From: Stachybotrys elegans
Taxonomy: Eukaryota > Ascomycota > Sordariomycetes > Hypocreales > Stachybotryaceae
Length of the DNA: 64,000 nt
NCBI GenBank assembly: GCA_020746835.1
Contig: JAGPNK010000004.1
Span: forward strand, 1,984,001 to 2,048,000
Direction: 5' to 3'
Below the pieces are notes generated by a model that saw only the letters and a list, made by a program, of their open reading frames with translations, was not told the origin of the DNA and searched no databases. Made by a program: the position numbers and the translations under genes. This document shows, in pieces, positions 1-12,919 of this stretch. How positions within the stretch are numbered: the stretch's first letter is position 1; every line of letters begins with the position of its first letter.

Positions 1-1728
1 TCTCACGCTCTCGCTTCGTCTTGAAGAGAGCCTTGAGCATGTTGTCGGAGCGGTGCTTGGGTCGGAACGAAATGTCCAGTTCGTCATCGCCCTTTCTGCT
101 CTTGCCGTCCTCGATCGCCTTGGGCGCTCGCTTCGATCGAGTCGATCTCTTGCTGTGGCTGCTGCGCTCGCTGCCGGCGACGCTGCCGGCAACGCTCTCG
201 GCGCCCTTGCTACTACGCCTCTCGGGAATCTCCCTCTCCTTCTCCTTACCCTTGTCCTTGCTGCTCTTATGGGTTTTAGACGTCTTGCTGGTCTTGGCTG
301 TTTTGGATGTCTTGCTGGTCTTGTCGGTCCTTGTGCTTCGATGCGACCTGACGTCAAAGTCATCTTTGCCGTAGCGCTCCCGAGTTGCACGATCAGCCTG
401 CGGAGTAATGAGTTCGAGATCGGCGCTCTCGTTCTCGCCGAACGGCTCAATTCCGCGTCGCCACGTCTCAATGGTGCTTAGCTCCTCCACCTCATCCAGC
501 ACGAGAGCTTCATCCATGCCGGTGCTAACCTCGGTCTGAGTTCGGAGAGGAGCTGGACGGTCTGGTGGCACGCCCTCGTAGGCCAGGGCTTCCCGTGCCG
601 CTCTTGCTTCCTTGACATTCTTGACAATCTTCCAGCCGCCAAACATGACAATGGTGCAGCCGACAGCAATGCCCGTGCCAATCAGGAACTGCGGCGAGGC
701 GAGCAGAGCAAACACGGCCGGTGAGCTCCCTTTGAGCATAGCCAGCACTGCGGGTGAAACTTGCGCGACAGCCTTGGACAGGTCAGCCAGAGTCAGTGCG
801 ACATTGGCCGCCGTATCCGGGCTGTCCTGAAGATGCTTGATGATGGAGGTAGCGCCGAACTGCAGGCAGTGCGCCTCGTCAAGAAGACCTTCGATCTTTC
901 GGACGAGGGCCTGTGCGTCGGTTCCTTCGCTCTTGTAGCCAGGTTCAAGATCGTAACGAGTGGCCAGGTCAGGCGGCACGTTTCCATAGGCGAGATCCAT
1001 GTCAATCTCCTTCTGACGAGGGCGCGATAGTTGACCAGCAAGATGCGGGTCAGAACGGTTTCGCGGGACCATGACGCTTTGCCTGCTCTCGGTTGGAGCG
1101 ATGCTGCGCAGCTCGGCATGAGTGAGGTCCATCTTGGATAGGGCCATATCCCTAGGCAGGGTCTCTGCATAGGGGCTGCGATAGACCGCGGGAGGAGCTG
1201 GGGCTTTGCTGGGGGCGGTAGAGGAAACCTCACTCAGAGTCTTGAGGTTGTTCTCAGTAAGGGCTGGCCGACTTCGAGGGACTTGTCGTCGCGACTGCGT
1301 CCCTCGGGACTGGTAGCTCCGGACGGAGCCCACTTCGCTGTAGCCCTCATCATAGGAGCGCCTCGTACGCCGGTCGAAGTCGCGATCATAGTCGCGGTCA
1401 TAGTCGTTGCCGTGGCCGTATTCATAGTACTCCTCGTAGCTCTCGCGGCGAGGGGGGATTTGGCTCGTGTCAAAGGTCTGGGCACGCTGGAGGCCTCGCT
1501 CGGATCGGATCTGGGCCTTTTTCTCTTCGTAGGAAGCTTTGGCTTCCTTGAACAGCGAGACAAGCTGCTTTCCCTGTGAATTGTGTCAGCGACTGCGCCA
1601 TGGGCCATGCACCCAGATGCGATTGAGCGGTGGGTAAAACAGCGGGGTATTTTCTGAGGGGCAGAACATACAGTGCTGATGATCTTGCCTGAGTTGTTGA
1701 TGATGGTGATGGTCTGTTCCAGCGGCAT
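1..1728 (-). CDS. Conserved fungal protein of unknown function, 3' end beyond window
   Basis: Two exons: 1728-1672 and 1573 running to the left edge, joined across a 98-nt GT-AG intron (1671-1574) in phase 0. The start at 1728 (MPLEQTITI) was preferred over an in-frame ATG at 1788 because the encoded sequence becomes conserved-looking only from there. About 543 residues are visible with no stop. After a basic, Tyr/Asp/Arg-rich disordered region (residues about 50-110) comes a helical central part, and near residue 310 a hydrophobic stretch (FLIGTGIAVGCTIVMFGGW) that could be a membrane helix or a buried helix. The C-terminal part is very basic, with a run of Lys-Thr and Ser-Lys-Thr repeats followed by Ser/Arg/Lys-rich sequence. 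I recognise no enzymatic domain. The exon structure and unbroken 1.57-kb frame make it a real gene; function is unknown. Confidence 0.8.
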
Positions 1729-3773
1729 GATGGGCGGTTGTGTCGGAGCGACACCTCGTCGGAGCGCTCGCAGATGTGTTGGATTCAAGTCAATCAGAAT
1801 CTTTTAAAGGACCAAGATAGGCGCGGCGGATGGATAAGTGAAGCAAGTTGAAACGGGGCCTGATCACACCTGCACCAGCCACCCCACCTTCAGTCTGTCG
1901 GTGAAGATCTCCCGGGACAGTGCTGGGTCCTAGTAAAGCCGCGATAAGACGCTAGGGAGTAATGGATAAATCGGGGATCTGGTGGCCCCTGCTAGCAATA
2001 GAATCGTTCAGCTATTCTGTGGCTCAGTGTCCACTGTCGATGGGGGAGAAGGGCGAGACTCGAGCTTGACGGGCCTGGATGGATGGATAGGTAGGTAGGT
2101 TGGGTGGTTCGCTGGATGTACGTCTATTATACCTCGATGCACGCTGGCCATGCCTGACTCGACGGCCCAGCGGTGCTGGCGGCTGGATTGGGCGAATGAT
2201 GATGTCGACGTGCTTTTCTTTGTCCGGCTTATTACTTTGCTGCACGCACTTGATGGCCCTGCCGATGGCTGGCAGGCAGGCTTGCGGGCCATGGTTGCGC
2301 AAGTCTCAGGACAGGCCCCAAGATGGAAGCGGTAAAAACCCTGGTGTCCCCATCCCGCTGGGCGCATAGGCTCCAATGGCAGGCCGGCGCTCAGGCCAGC
2401 AGAAAGCGCAGCAAAGGGGGGGTTGGAACGCCGATTGGCTCCATCAGTCAGGCGCCTCTGCAGGAGAAGGGACCCTGGCCATTGGGATCCAGTCAATGCA
2501 GCACAAGTGTGATGATGTGGGAACCTGTGACAGCTGGTGGGGGCAAGACCCTATCAGAACGCGAGAGCTCCTCCGCCTCGAATTGGGCCTCGCATGCTCA
2601 GGAGAGCCCTGGCCGAGGAGGTCCGTCTTCCACTGACCGCATGCCTGGAAGCGAGGGCAGGCAACTCGTCGATCGGCGTGGCTCGATCTATGCAACCCAC
2701 ACGCGTCTCCGGCACGTCGCACAGGTTGACGAGGTCGAGAAAGGAGGTGGTGGGGTGATGGACAGCTTGGCAGACAAGAATGCTCGCGCGACCAGCGGAC
2801 AGCCGAGAGCCACGTCGACTCTCGGAGCCAGGGACGGGCAGAAGGTGGCAGGCAGACAAGCCGATCGTTTCTCCCAGACGCATGGTTGGCTGGTTTTGAT
2901 ACCCGACTGGTTCGTGGTCGAGCGGCGAGGCGAGGCGAGGCGAACGAGCCGGAACCAGGCGAGGTTATTCTTTATTTCGGTGGCTAGAAGATGCTTCACA
3001 TGAACATAATAGTGCAGCCAGGTTGAATGCCTTCCGTTGTTGTGGTGCTACCTCCTAAAACTGCACATGCAGAAGTGATGCACCGTGTGGAGTACAGTGC
3101 ACCAGTGATGCTATGCCTGCTCCTTCCATCCAGTCTTCCCATCTGCAAAACCTTACATAATGCAACCGCGATTATGACTATCGACACTCGGAGGCTGTGC
3201 TGTTGGGACTTTGTGCTTCACCTGGCACCAACAAGACTCGATTCCCCTGGCCTCTTCCATGTTGACTAGAGATGAATCATGTCCAGCGGCCTCCAAACCT
3301 TAAAGGCAACCAGCTATTGCCAACTGCGCCTCCATTCTCACCGCGATATTGAGCACGCGGCGTGCCAGCATGCTTGGGGGCGATGCGCTTGTTGGGCCAA
3401 GATATCGCAATTTTGCCGTCTTCAGCCCAATTTTCGATGCCGCACATCGATTACCTCGACCCGCGCCCACGATGCTGCGCCCCGGGTTGCTGTTCCAGCC
3501 CGTTTCCCTAGAACTATTTTGGCGTGGCGAAGCAGCGTCAGCGTGTATGTATGGAGACAAGAGAGAGGCACGACTGAGCAGGAGGACCCTGTTCCCGCGT
3601 AGTTTAAATTGTGCAATGAAGGAGTGGGATTTGCTAAAACAGGCGGCTCAAAAGGATCCAGTTCCGCCCACCAAGTTTACTGCGACGCTTCCACAGACCC
3701 CCAACTCCTCATCGCATCACCTACATCGAATTGACCGCATACATCAAAGCAGAGAGCATTTACTTCACAAGGT
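1729..3773. other. Intergenic, divergent promoter region (2.0 kb)
   Basis: Lies between the unknown gene (minus) and the WD40 gene (plus). Several open frames of 60-226 codons occur on both strands, but they overlap one another, lack credible splice structure and have no recognisable domain. A short GGTA/GGAT-rich patch sits near 2078-2104. No gene seen. Confidence 0.5.
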
Positions 3774-5641
3774 ATGGCCGTCGTCGACAGAACTCTAGCC
3801 TCCGCATGCACTCAGCTTGAAGAAACCTCCTTCGCCGTCAGCGAGTCCATCCGTGACTTCTTTCTTTATTACCCCGCAGCTCGCCAAGATGTCGCTACTC
3901 TATCGCCAGAGCTCGCCGAGGTGAGGCTGGCTGCCCAGCTTCTCAGGAGCAACAGTCAATCCGTTGACGCCAACACGTCTCCTGTCCCAGGGGGGCTCAT
4001 CTCGTCCGTCAAGGCCATTGTCCAGGCCTCCATTGACCTGGCCAATGAGATCGGGGAGGCCGTCGATCGCCCTGATCAAAATGCGCCCGACCGCGACACC
4101 AGGCTGCAGCACATTACAGACAACCTTCGCGCGCTGTCTGAACGGCTCGCCAACATGAGGACTGCCTTGAATTTGGCTCTCGATACTGTTCTTCTGTGGG
4201 TTAACCAGCCTGCCAAGACTCCGCATCTCACTGACCAGCCTTCTCAGTGCTCTGAACCAGGGGCAGGGCAATACCAACACCGGTGAAGCCAGTTCCAGAC
4301 CCCCACCATACCCAGGAACGGAGTCGAATCACCCGGAGCTTCCTCCGTACCAGAGCTCGCAGATCTTTCAAGAAGTTGTCAACCTCCGTGCGCGCATTGG
4401 CAACGCAGATGACGACCCTTTGGCAGGTCGTCAGCGGCCAGCACTCGCCGAATTCTTGGACACTGTGAGGCAGTACGTGGAGTCGACCTCGCAGAATCTT
4501 GCCGTACCCGTCATAGAGTTCTCTGGTAGCTCCGCGGCCAGGTAAACTCAGCCTCCCCCAAAGCAATCTTCTGATCTGTTCGTAATAACCTTTGTCTCGC
4601 AGTGATGCCGTCTCTGTGCTGTCAAGGCATTCGAGAATAACCTCAACCATCATCCAAGTAGCACACCCTGCTCCTTCCCATGTCAGTCTCAGGCACATTC
4701 GCAAGTTGGACGTCGCGGTTGAGGAAGTTTTGGAAATTGTCGGTTTGCGCCGCAAAGGCGCATACGTCTTCGCCACTACATGGTTCGGCCAAACCCGAAT
4801 GTACGATTGCAGTGGCACGGCTTGCTTCAATGTCTCATACATGGCTTTCGACATGAAGTTCAGCCAGGACGAGTCATCATGGGTCTATACTAGCTCTGCC
4901 GTGTACAACAATGATGTCAAGAGAAAGATGCGTCTTGACATAAAGGCCTACATCACGAAGAAGGGTGTCGCCGCCATCGGAAGTCACCTTACGGGGTACA
5001 AGTCAGCAGAAGTCAAAGCCGTCAGACCGCTGGCCATATCACCCAACGGAAGCGTGATTGCCTTGCTTGGGAGAGGCGACAAGATCTTCCTGGTCAACCC
5101 CAAAGGAGGCTTGATCCGAACAATCCATGTCCATGTCGACGAGATCGTCAACGCTATCTTCACGCCCAACGGAGAATTGTTGATTTCCGCCTCCAAGGAC
5201 GGCACCATCCTTCTGACGGAAGTGGCAACAGGCGAAACGCTGGCCAAACAGGACTGCGATACGCACAAGAAGCTCTTCTTCCTGGGCATTACCCCCGACG
5301 GCGAAATCATCGTCTCTGTTTGGGGTGACACTGTTATGCGCTGGCAGTGGGCCCTGGGCGACCTCGAATCATACAATCTGAGTGCCAAGCGCGGTCGCGA
5401 GGGACGCCCCATTGCCATGTCGGATGACTGTCGTTTTATCGCGTGCACCAACCATGAAGGCCTGGATATATCAGACGTACATTCCGGCCAGCTGCTGCAT
5501 AGAGTACGGTTCCAGTCTGGCCATATCACAGCGGCTGCCTTCGCCCCCGACGGCTCCCACCTGGCCTTGGGCAAGACAACGGGTATAACCGCACATACAA
5601 CGAGCAAAGCCACGCTGGATATTTGGCAATTGGTGTTTTAG
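3774..5641 (+). CDS. WD40-repeat protein with helical N-terminal domain
   Basis: Three exons, 3774-4195, 4248-4541 and 4603-5641, encode 584 residues. Both introns (52 and 61 nt) are GT-AG and keep frame; the first contains a CTGAC branch sequence. Residues 1-140 are a predicted all-helical segment resembling the N-terminal domains that precede WD40 or ankyrin arrays in many fungal proteins. A Pro/Ser-rich linker follows. The C-terminal half has at least five WD40-type blades, recognisable by repeated (S/T)PNG or PDG turns followed by hydrophobic strands (SPNGSVIALLG, TPNGELLISASKDG, TPDGEIIVSV, APDGSHLALG) and a final blade ending DIWQLVF. It is probably a scaffold for protein-protein contacts; no partner can be named. 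It lacks a nucleotide-binding STAND (NACHT) core between the two halves. Confidence 0.8.
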
Positions 5642-6438
5642 CGAGAGGAATTATTGTTTCAGGATATATGATACCTTGGTTGTCTGTAGGGATTTTGATT
5701 CAGATATCACGTATGTTTGGGGCTGGGAGAGGAATCAAAGTTGCATAGGATTTTCAATAGTCGTTCGAACGGCCCTGAATGATAGCTAGTCTTAATGGAT
5801 GATGCTTGATTCGGTATTGTCACTTTCCAGAGTGCCACTTTCAATCATGTCAAGTACGTCCAATGCGAGCATTTTTCACACACTGCCACCGTTGGAAGTC
5901 TGGCAGGCCTCCTGCACTGCTGTCAGTGACATTAAATACAGCCGAATGCAAGCAATACCGCAGGTGAGCTGTTACTAAATTTCCACTGTCCTTCCTCTTG
6001 CACATATATACACGTCTTACGTCTTACGCCCTCTACTGTTTATCCAACTTGGATTTCAAATGAGTCTGACCCATTGTGTTATCATTCCAAATTTTCTCGC
6101 CCTTGTTCATTCCTAGGTCAGCATCTTGCTCGGGCATTAAGGTATCAGATGGGGTTACGTGGTTATGGCTGGGTAAGTTCTACAGTATTCAAATAGGAGC
6201 AGTATTGGACATCCAGCAAGGCCAACAGGCTTCTTGCTCAGCTTTATTCGTGAATCCTAGGAGAAAAGAAGGAGTTTCGTGGCGAACCTCGTCGCACCTG
6301 AATATCCCCTCGTGATAAACCCAATCAACCGTCCCGTGTAACACCAAACCGTTTCCATCTGTTCTGGCAGCACCCTTTCCGGGCGAGATATCCATCGCTG
6401 AGGATTAAAAGCAAAGAGAATTTCATGAATGGTCATAA
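5642..6438. other. Intergenic between convergent genes
   Basis: 3' flanks of the WD40 gene (plus) and the sulfate permease gene (minus). AT-richer than the coding DNA, with short frames only. No gene or RNA recognised. Confidence 0.55.
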
Positions 6439-8955
6439 TCAGTACGGCTTGTCCCTGGCATTCGCCACTGCAGCCTCAACGGCCTCCTGCAGATCGAAGT
6501 GGAACAGCGGCCTGTTCAGTCCGTGGATGGCCACAAGACGCGCGCTAGACGGGTCTGTGGGCACATCCCTGTCCGAAGTAGGTGAAATATCGCCCGAGTT
6601 GCTGTCCATCTGCTCAATATCCTTCCTAGTATGCTGGACACCGCGACTCTTCTCATACATGGCTGTCGTGGCTGCACTATCAGAGCCACCAAGATCGGCA
6701 ATACTGAAGATGGTCTTCCAATGGCCGGCGCCAGGTGCATCGGGATTGCTCTTCTGAGGAGTCCGGTAGCCGAAGCCTGCGGCAGCCAAGGAACGCTTTG
6801 TCCAACGGTTCTCAATGTTGGCAAAGTGCCAGTTTACTATCTCAGGCGCGGCATATCGGTCGAGCTGGTTGCGGACATCAATGAGGGTCTGCGCGGCAGT
6901 AACATCAATGTTGTTGACGGTGGAAAAGTCCAAGACAATGGCCTTGAGAATCGGGCGGTTTGCATCATCGCTCTTGTTTGCAGTGGAGCTAGCCTCATTC
7001 CATGGCCGGTCCTAACGAGGGTCAGTAAACGCGTGGGAGAAAAATTTTTGAACTTTACTTACGCCCATCCTTCCGAGGAGACTCGGGTCGGTTCGTCGAG
7101 TCTCCTTGAAGATGACATCCGTAAGGTGGTTGAGGTAGTGGGATGCGTTCGGGTAGTTGAAACCCTCGGCAAAACGGTAGATGAAGACACCAGGGTAGGG
7201 ACTGTGGACAGGCACGGTTGGGTTCGTGCCATTGGCGTGATCCAAAGGCAGAAAGCCAGTGCGCAGAGAGGTCTCCGAGTCCTCAACCACAGCTTCATCT
7301 TCCTTGCCGTTGTGCCGGGCCTCGGCCGTTCGGATGCGAGCAATACCCAGCATACGCCCCCGGCTCAAGAACAGCCTGATCACCACAACAGCAAAGGATA
7401 AACTCATAGTGACATACACGCCGGTCTCGATTGTGTTGAAGATTGTAACGAGGACACCGGCAAAGAAGATAACCACCTCATGAGGAGCAACTCGCCAGAA
7501 CTGGTACACAACCCTGGGAGGGGTGATGACATCGAGCACGGCGTGGATGATGACGGCAGCCAGTGCGCTATTAGGGATGTAGAAGAAGACGGCCGGGAGG
7601 GCGTACAAGGCGAGGAGCACAACGATGGCGGTAATAACTCCAGCAAAGGGGGTTCGAACACCAGCCTTGGACTTGATAGCAGTTCGTGAGAAGGACCCGG
7701 TGGCAGGGTAGGCGCCAAGGAAAGGACCAAGCAGGTTGGTGACGCCAATAGCGACAAGCTCCTGAGAGGGGATGATGGTGTAGTTGTTGATGCGGCCGAA
7801 GGACTTGGAAATGGCAATGTGCTCGATAAGCATAACAATGATCGCAGCCGGCAGCTCGCTAGCAAATGCACTGATAATAGATGAGTTGATCTCGGGAACC
7901 TCGGCGTGCTGGAATCCAGTCGGGACTTTGCCGACAATCGAGACTCGCGGATCGTCTCTGTGGTGGATATTTAGGCCAGCGCTGATACCGACATAGAGGA
8001 GGATGACAAAGGCTGTGCGGAGGGTGGAGATGAAGAAGAAGAGCTTCTGACGGTGCGGGTACCTCTTGGAGAGGTAAGAGCAGACAAAGCGGATCAAATA
8101 AAGCATGGCAAGGGAAGAGACACCAAGGGCGGCATCCAAGCCCTTTGCTTTGGGAAAACGCTGCAGGGTGTCGATGATGACGATGTATGGCGCGGCGCGG
8201 CTGTTGGGGATCTTGATGCCAAGCAATTTCGACAACTGGCCAAATGCGATGTTGATGGCGCTACCAGTCATGAAGGCGCAGATGGCGGGAAGAGAGATGA
8301 ACTCGACGAGCCAGCCAAGTCGGGCGAGACCCAAAAATGTTATCACGGCTCCCGCAATGACAGCAAGTGCTGAAGCCACGACATGGCCAGGGACGTTGGG
8401 CAGGACCTCGGCGGCATGGATCACGACGTTACCGGTGACCTGGGACATGACGGCCACGGGCTACAGAGGTCAGCAAGGGAATCTGACGGGGGGTGCGAGG
8501 ATGAGACTCACTCCAATGGTGATATCCTTGGACGTGGCGAAGAACCAGTATATCAGGACGCCCATGAAGGACGAGTAGAGGCCGTACTCCGGGGGCAGCG
8601 CAGCGAGCTGGGCATAGGCCATGCTTTGGGGGACAACAACGGCTCCGACAGTAACACCTGGATGTTGTCAGAAGAGGTTACGGGAGAAGAGCCATGGAGA
8701 CAAACCAGCAATCAAATCGCCAAGGAACCAGGTCTTGTTGTATTTACCAATCCAATGGATAAAGGGGAAGAGGTTGTAGATGTAGCGGCCGACATCTCGG
8801 CGCGAAGGAATGATTTCCTTGATCAGCTCGGGAACAGACGGCTCGGGCTCAATGAAGGGGTCGGCATTGGAGATGGAGGGGACGTCGTCGTCGCGGTTGT
8901 CCGTCTCGAGGCCAAAGACCTTGGTGAGACGGTCCTTGCTGATGGCGCCCGGCAT
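6439..8955 (-). CDS. SulP-family sulfate permease with STAS domain
   Basis: Four exons on the minus strand: 8955-8706, 8657-8512, 8460-7063 and 7011-6439, giving 788 residues, the usual length of fungal high-affinity sulfate permeases. All three introns (48-51 nt) are GT-AG. The hallmark SulP motifs are intact: VTVGAVVVPQSMAYA around residue 84, and DITIGPVAVMS, which is rebuilt exactly across the second intron near residue 132. Ten or more hydrophobic helices follow. A C-terminal STAS domain starts near residue 551 (PGVFIYRFAEGF) and continues after the last intron (VLDFSTVNNIDVTAAQ), interrupted by a hydrophilic insertion. It should import sulfate with protons at the plasma membrane, feeding cysteine and methionine synthesis. 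The ATG at 8955 gives the conserved N-terminus. Assignment is secure; the exact paralogue (CYS-13/CYS-14 type) is not resolved. Confidence 0.95.
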
Positions 8956-9237
8956 GGTTGGGACAGGTAGGGCGACGGTCTGCCCTTGCCAAGAGATGGT
9001 GCTGGATCGAGGCGACGAGTTCCGGGTCGTACCAGAGCGGAGGAAAACACCACAACGAGGGTCGTGGCAGTGAGACTTGGCCAGCGAGGGAGAGTAAGAC
9101 AGAAGGGTTTGGAGCGGTGCGACAAGCCGTTGAGAGCGAGGATCCGAAGAGGGAGGGCGAGGATCCGAGTTAAGTATGTATGCCAGGCGTCTGCCAAGAC
9201 GGGTGACAAGCCTTGGCAAGATGCTTGGGGGAGGGGA

Positions 9238-9244
9238 TTATATA
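9238..9244 (-). promoter_or_regulatory. Candidate TATA box of sulfate permease gene
   Basis: TATATAA on the minus strand, about 283 bp upstream of the permease ATG at 8955. A perfect match to the consensus in a plausible place; not proven to be used. Confidence 0.4.
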
Positions 9245-12200
9245 CTCGCGGAGAGCTTGAGATGGGGGTTGGAAGGACAAGGGTTTGAGGTCTTGTTGCA
9301 ATGTCAACCTCGAGGTTGCTGGTGGCGGCTGACAAGGGGAAGGATGCTCCCTGCCGTCGACCAGGAATATACAGGTACTCAGCAAGAGTCAAGCGAGCCA
9401 GCAAGCAAGCATTGGAGGCTGTAGATGACGGGCCCAAGAGATCTAGCGGGGAACGAAAGGATGGGGAATATATAAATACTAGAAGAAAAAAATCCTGCCA
9501 CAGAGAATCAAGTAAAATGAAGAAATCATGCACAGGACATCTCCCCCAGGCAAAGGTAAAAAAAAGTTTGGTGTCGGGGCAGGCGAGGTAGGTTCGCCCC
9601 CAGACGCCTTCCTGCCCGTGGTGCTGGAGAATGGAAAGAGCAAGTCCAGTTGATGGAGTACGTGCCTTGCGGTCCCTCCTCGGAGACGCCCAAGAATGGA
9701 GCTCATGGCGTCGTTTGCTGCAAAGACGAATTCAAAGTGCCGATTGCGCCATCGCCCACGCGCCAATCACAGCGCGCTGCGAGCCTCCGGATGGGGGTCG
9801 CCTGTGGGCCTGGGCCCATGCATTCTGCATCTTCCCGAAGAAGCAGCTGAAGGAAAGCCTCGAAAGAAGCTTCTTCCATCGATGGTTTGTTCGCATTACT
9901 TCATTTTATTGTTTTTTTTTCTCTCATCGATGTACTTTTCCCCGGGCACACGCGGGACTAGGAAATTACCAAACCAGAGACAAAGAGCCCCCCTGTCATC
10001 AATTGCAAACAGGTGGTAGCGGTGATCTTGCTCAGCGGGCCAGGTCATCCCGCTCTTGACATGACCAAACCAGCTATCGACGAGGAAGATCCCCTATGCC
10101 ATGCCCGCTGACAGATCGTCCAGCATACCTAATCAGGGACGGAAGGGTTCTGTGGATTTCGTCCTCCACTGCTGCATTCTCTATCTACTGCATTGGAACC
10201 GTCTTGATGGAAAATGTTTTCCCGTGTCGTTTCATCGCCATCTTCCCACAAAAAGGCTGCGTCATTACCCGTTCATCTTCATTTACCACGTAACAGCTTG
10301 CCTGCGCAAGGCACAAGGTTCCGCTGTGGAGTTGGCAAGCAGGCTTATTATTATGGTTCTGCCCTGAAGATCGACCAGATCCCTTGTAAACTCTTGTTCA
10401 TTCCTCACCCTCTGACATTTTTCACTCCTCTGCCCTGCCAAGCTGTCTTCACACATACGTGATAGTGCAGATGTGGCTGCAGCTCGCATATCGCTTGGTG
10501 AGCTTGTACTGGAACCGGCGTGTGTCGAGCTCCAAGCCACTGTCCTCACTTAGCTGCCGCATCTCACACCACACCCTCTTGGTCCCCGACGTCCCCCCAT
10601 TGGCCGCCACTTCCTGCACAAGGGTCATGTCGCCATGTGCCAAAGCTTCGTGCACATGTCTCACTGCATCGATGCAACGCTGTCCATCTCATGCCAGATC
10701 CCCGCGATGAGGCTTACAGCCCAGCACAAGATGCCTCATATCTGTCCCGACTCTGGGTTTATAAACTAAGTCACCTACGATGAGGTTGTTTGCGCATGCA
10801 GTCCGGGCCGGGAGGCTGCCGTTCTTGGCATCACCGACGCCTCGGCACAAGAAAGACGATGCCCTGATGGCATCTCGGGACATCGCTGCCAAGAGTCTTG
10901 GCATGAAGCCGCATTGCCATTGCATCATCCCTGCGCGATACTCATGAATCAGATGGCTTCATCCTCAACGTCTGGAATCAGCCCCCAAGCACTGGTGCAG
11001 TAAATCGGCTCAGCCGAGACCTTTTGGTAGTCACCATGACCTTGCTCAGGACTGCCTTACCCTTTAAATGCAATGTCGGGATTGGGCATTGCCACGACCG
11101 TGGCCGAGCTCTGTTTCAATATTGCCCAGTCAGAATCGCGCTGGAAAGCCTCCTACACGTCCACTATGCGGCGGGTCAAGCACGCCATCGTTCCCTTGAA
11201 CAGCATCACAGGCGCTGCAGCCCAAACCACGATTTCTTGGGGCTATTGGTTCGGCCGCCCGGAAATTCGGCAACGGCTGGAAATCCTACCAAGTTAGGAC
11301 GCAAGGCGAGCAGCTGTGAAAGATGGTGCAATTGCAAACTTGATAGTCATTTCCTCTTTAGGGGCACTCTGCCAGCAGCGCTGCCACTCACGAGACCTTC
11401 ACTCCTTGACGGGCTAGAATCGCCGTCCAGCCACGGCATAGTGTCCGAGACTGGTCATCAGCCCAGCTTGTATGGGACGAGCTGGCAATGGCGCGCACAC
11501 GAGCTCGAAGTTACTATCTCGTGGGGGTGGCAAAGTAGCCACCTCGGTCTCGACATGATCTGTACACCCTCATCATGAGTTGTCGCTGCGAATCACATCT
11601 ATGTAAGAAACTGCCAGCGTCGCGTAGGAATGGCTGATCTCGTCGGCGATGCCTCTGCACATGCCTGTTCCCCACGGTGTCGCCAATCTAGTTGGGATTG
11701 CGTGCTGTTGGCTGGATCTAGAGCGCGCTGCGATGGACGAGGCTAATCTAGACCGCGAGTTGTAGGTAATAGCCCGAGACAACGATGGTGTCAGTTGCGC
11801 GTTGCATCGCCACCAGAACCAAGCCGGTCTCGAAATGGGCGACAAGCTCAAGATGGTTCCGAGTGTATGCGAGCTGAGATAGGCCCTGCTGTAAGTGCGC
11901 TTCACATGGGAGACGAATCGGTTCGACGGGCCGAAGCGTAGCATCGGCCATGACCCGAGAGGCCGGTACACGGCGAGCAACGGGCCATCGGTGTAAGCTG
12001 CAGTATGAGTGATCCGAGAATGCGTTGTTTCTGCTTGTACACATGAGTTGCGTCGGGTATGACAAGAAAGTGCTGTTGAGCAGCTACCTCGGATGCTGGC
12101 AAGCTGGCAGTTGAGAGGACTGGATCCATCCTGCATTGAGTCTCTGAAGCCCCGGCTTGAAGAACAGCCAGGCTCAAAGATGCATGTATCATGTTATAAC

Positions 12201-12786
12201 ATATAACAGTGCGGTGAGTCCCTCATATAATGCTCCGTCCTGAGCGCCGAGGCCGGGCATCATGCAGCATATGGTGGCTCTTCCGAAGACCAATCCCCCC
12301 GAAAGGCACCAACGGCGCTACTGGAGCCGGCCGGAGCATGGGCGGATGCCGGGAGAGTTGGCATCACGATCCGGGCATCCGTCTCTCCATAGCTCCATAA
12401 AAGAGCGGTCCGTCGACGGAAGCTCGGGGCCCATCACGATCGGAGCGGCCTAGTGACATCATGACTGTCCAGAGTGGATAGACTGGGTTGAAGAGATTTA
12501 ATACTCAATCCGCAGAGGCAATAGAGGGGCGTAATGTTGACGACACTAGTGCTGGAGGCCAAGCGAGAAGAGCAAACAGTCAAATTGAATCAATTGCCAG
12601 AAGAAGTGACGGGAAAATGGACATAAAGAAAATGGAAAAGGAAATGGAAAAGTGGGGTGCAGTGTTGAAAGAAAGTGCATTAACAGATGCGATCGAGGTG
12701 GATGTACAGGGTACAATCAAATTTTCCACACAACCAAAAATTGACGCGACAAACTCACTGCAGATGAGCCAGCCCTTGGGAATGGC

Positions 12787-12791
12787 AAAAA
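12787..12791 (-). terminator. Pol III T-run terminator after tRNA-Ile pair
   Basis: Five T residues on the minus strand, 11 nt beyond the 3' end of the downstream tRNA-Ile. No such T-run occurs between the two tRNA genes, so this may end a single two-tRNA transcript. Confidence 0.6.
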
Positions 12792-12802
12792 GATGGTTTG
12801 AT

Positions 12803-12890
12803 GGTCACTACCAGGGTCGAACTGGTGACTTTTGCATTTCTCCGGCATGCCTTATTAGTACAACACTCTAACCAACTGAGTTAAGCGACC
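12803..12890 (-). tRNA. tRNA-Ile (AAT anticodon) with 15-nt intron, copy 1
   Basis: The minus strand folds as a full cloverleaf. The acceptor stem is GGTCGCT with AGTGACC, the D stem ACTC with GAGT, the anticodon stem TTGTA with TGCAA, and the T stem ACCAG with CTGGT around TTCGACC. Total length is 88 nt: 73 mature plus a 15-nt intron placed after position 37, the canonical site. The anticodon loop reads CTAATA before the intron, so the anticodon is AAT (12856-12854), read as inosine-AU for isoleucine. The B box GTTCGACCC is intact. Position 10 is A rather than the almost invariant G, with a compensating T at position 25. CCA is not encoded, as expected for eukaryotes. Confidence 0.95.
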
Positions 12891-12919
12891 GAGGCCAATG
12901 ATGGATATCATTTCTCTGT

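Larger units (their letters stand above)
8956..12802. other. Gene-poor region, 3.8 kb
   Basis: Contains the 5' flank of the sulfate permease gene and then about 3 kb without a convincing gene. A 74-codon frame at 11073-11297 (plus) starts MSGLGIATTVAELCFNIAQ, faintly like the N-terminal helix of fungal STAND/ankyrin proteins, but ends at once and has no downstream exon I can join. Other frames are short and overlapping. Confidence 0.5.

Noticed and set aside
2323..3003. 226-codon plus-strand frame
   Set aside because: No domain, low-information composition, overlaps several other equally long frames on both strands, and lies in a divergent promoter region.
11073..11297. Short frame with MSGLGIATTVAELCF start, perhaps a relic of a fungal STAND-type N-terminus
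   Set aside because: Only 74 codons, no joinable exon, and similarity too weak to call a pseudogene.
12488..12871. 127-codon plus-strand frame
   Set aside because: Overlaps the tRNA-Ile gene on the other strand and has no domain.
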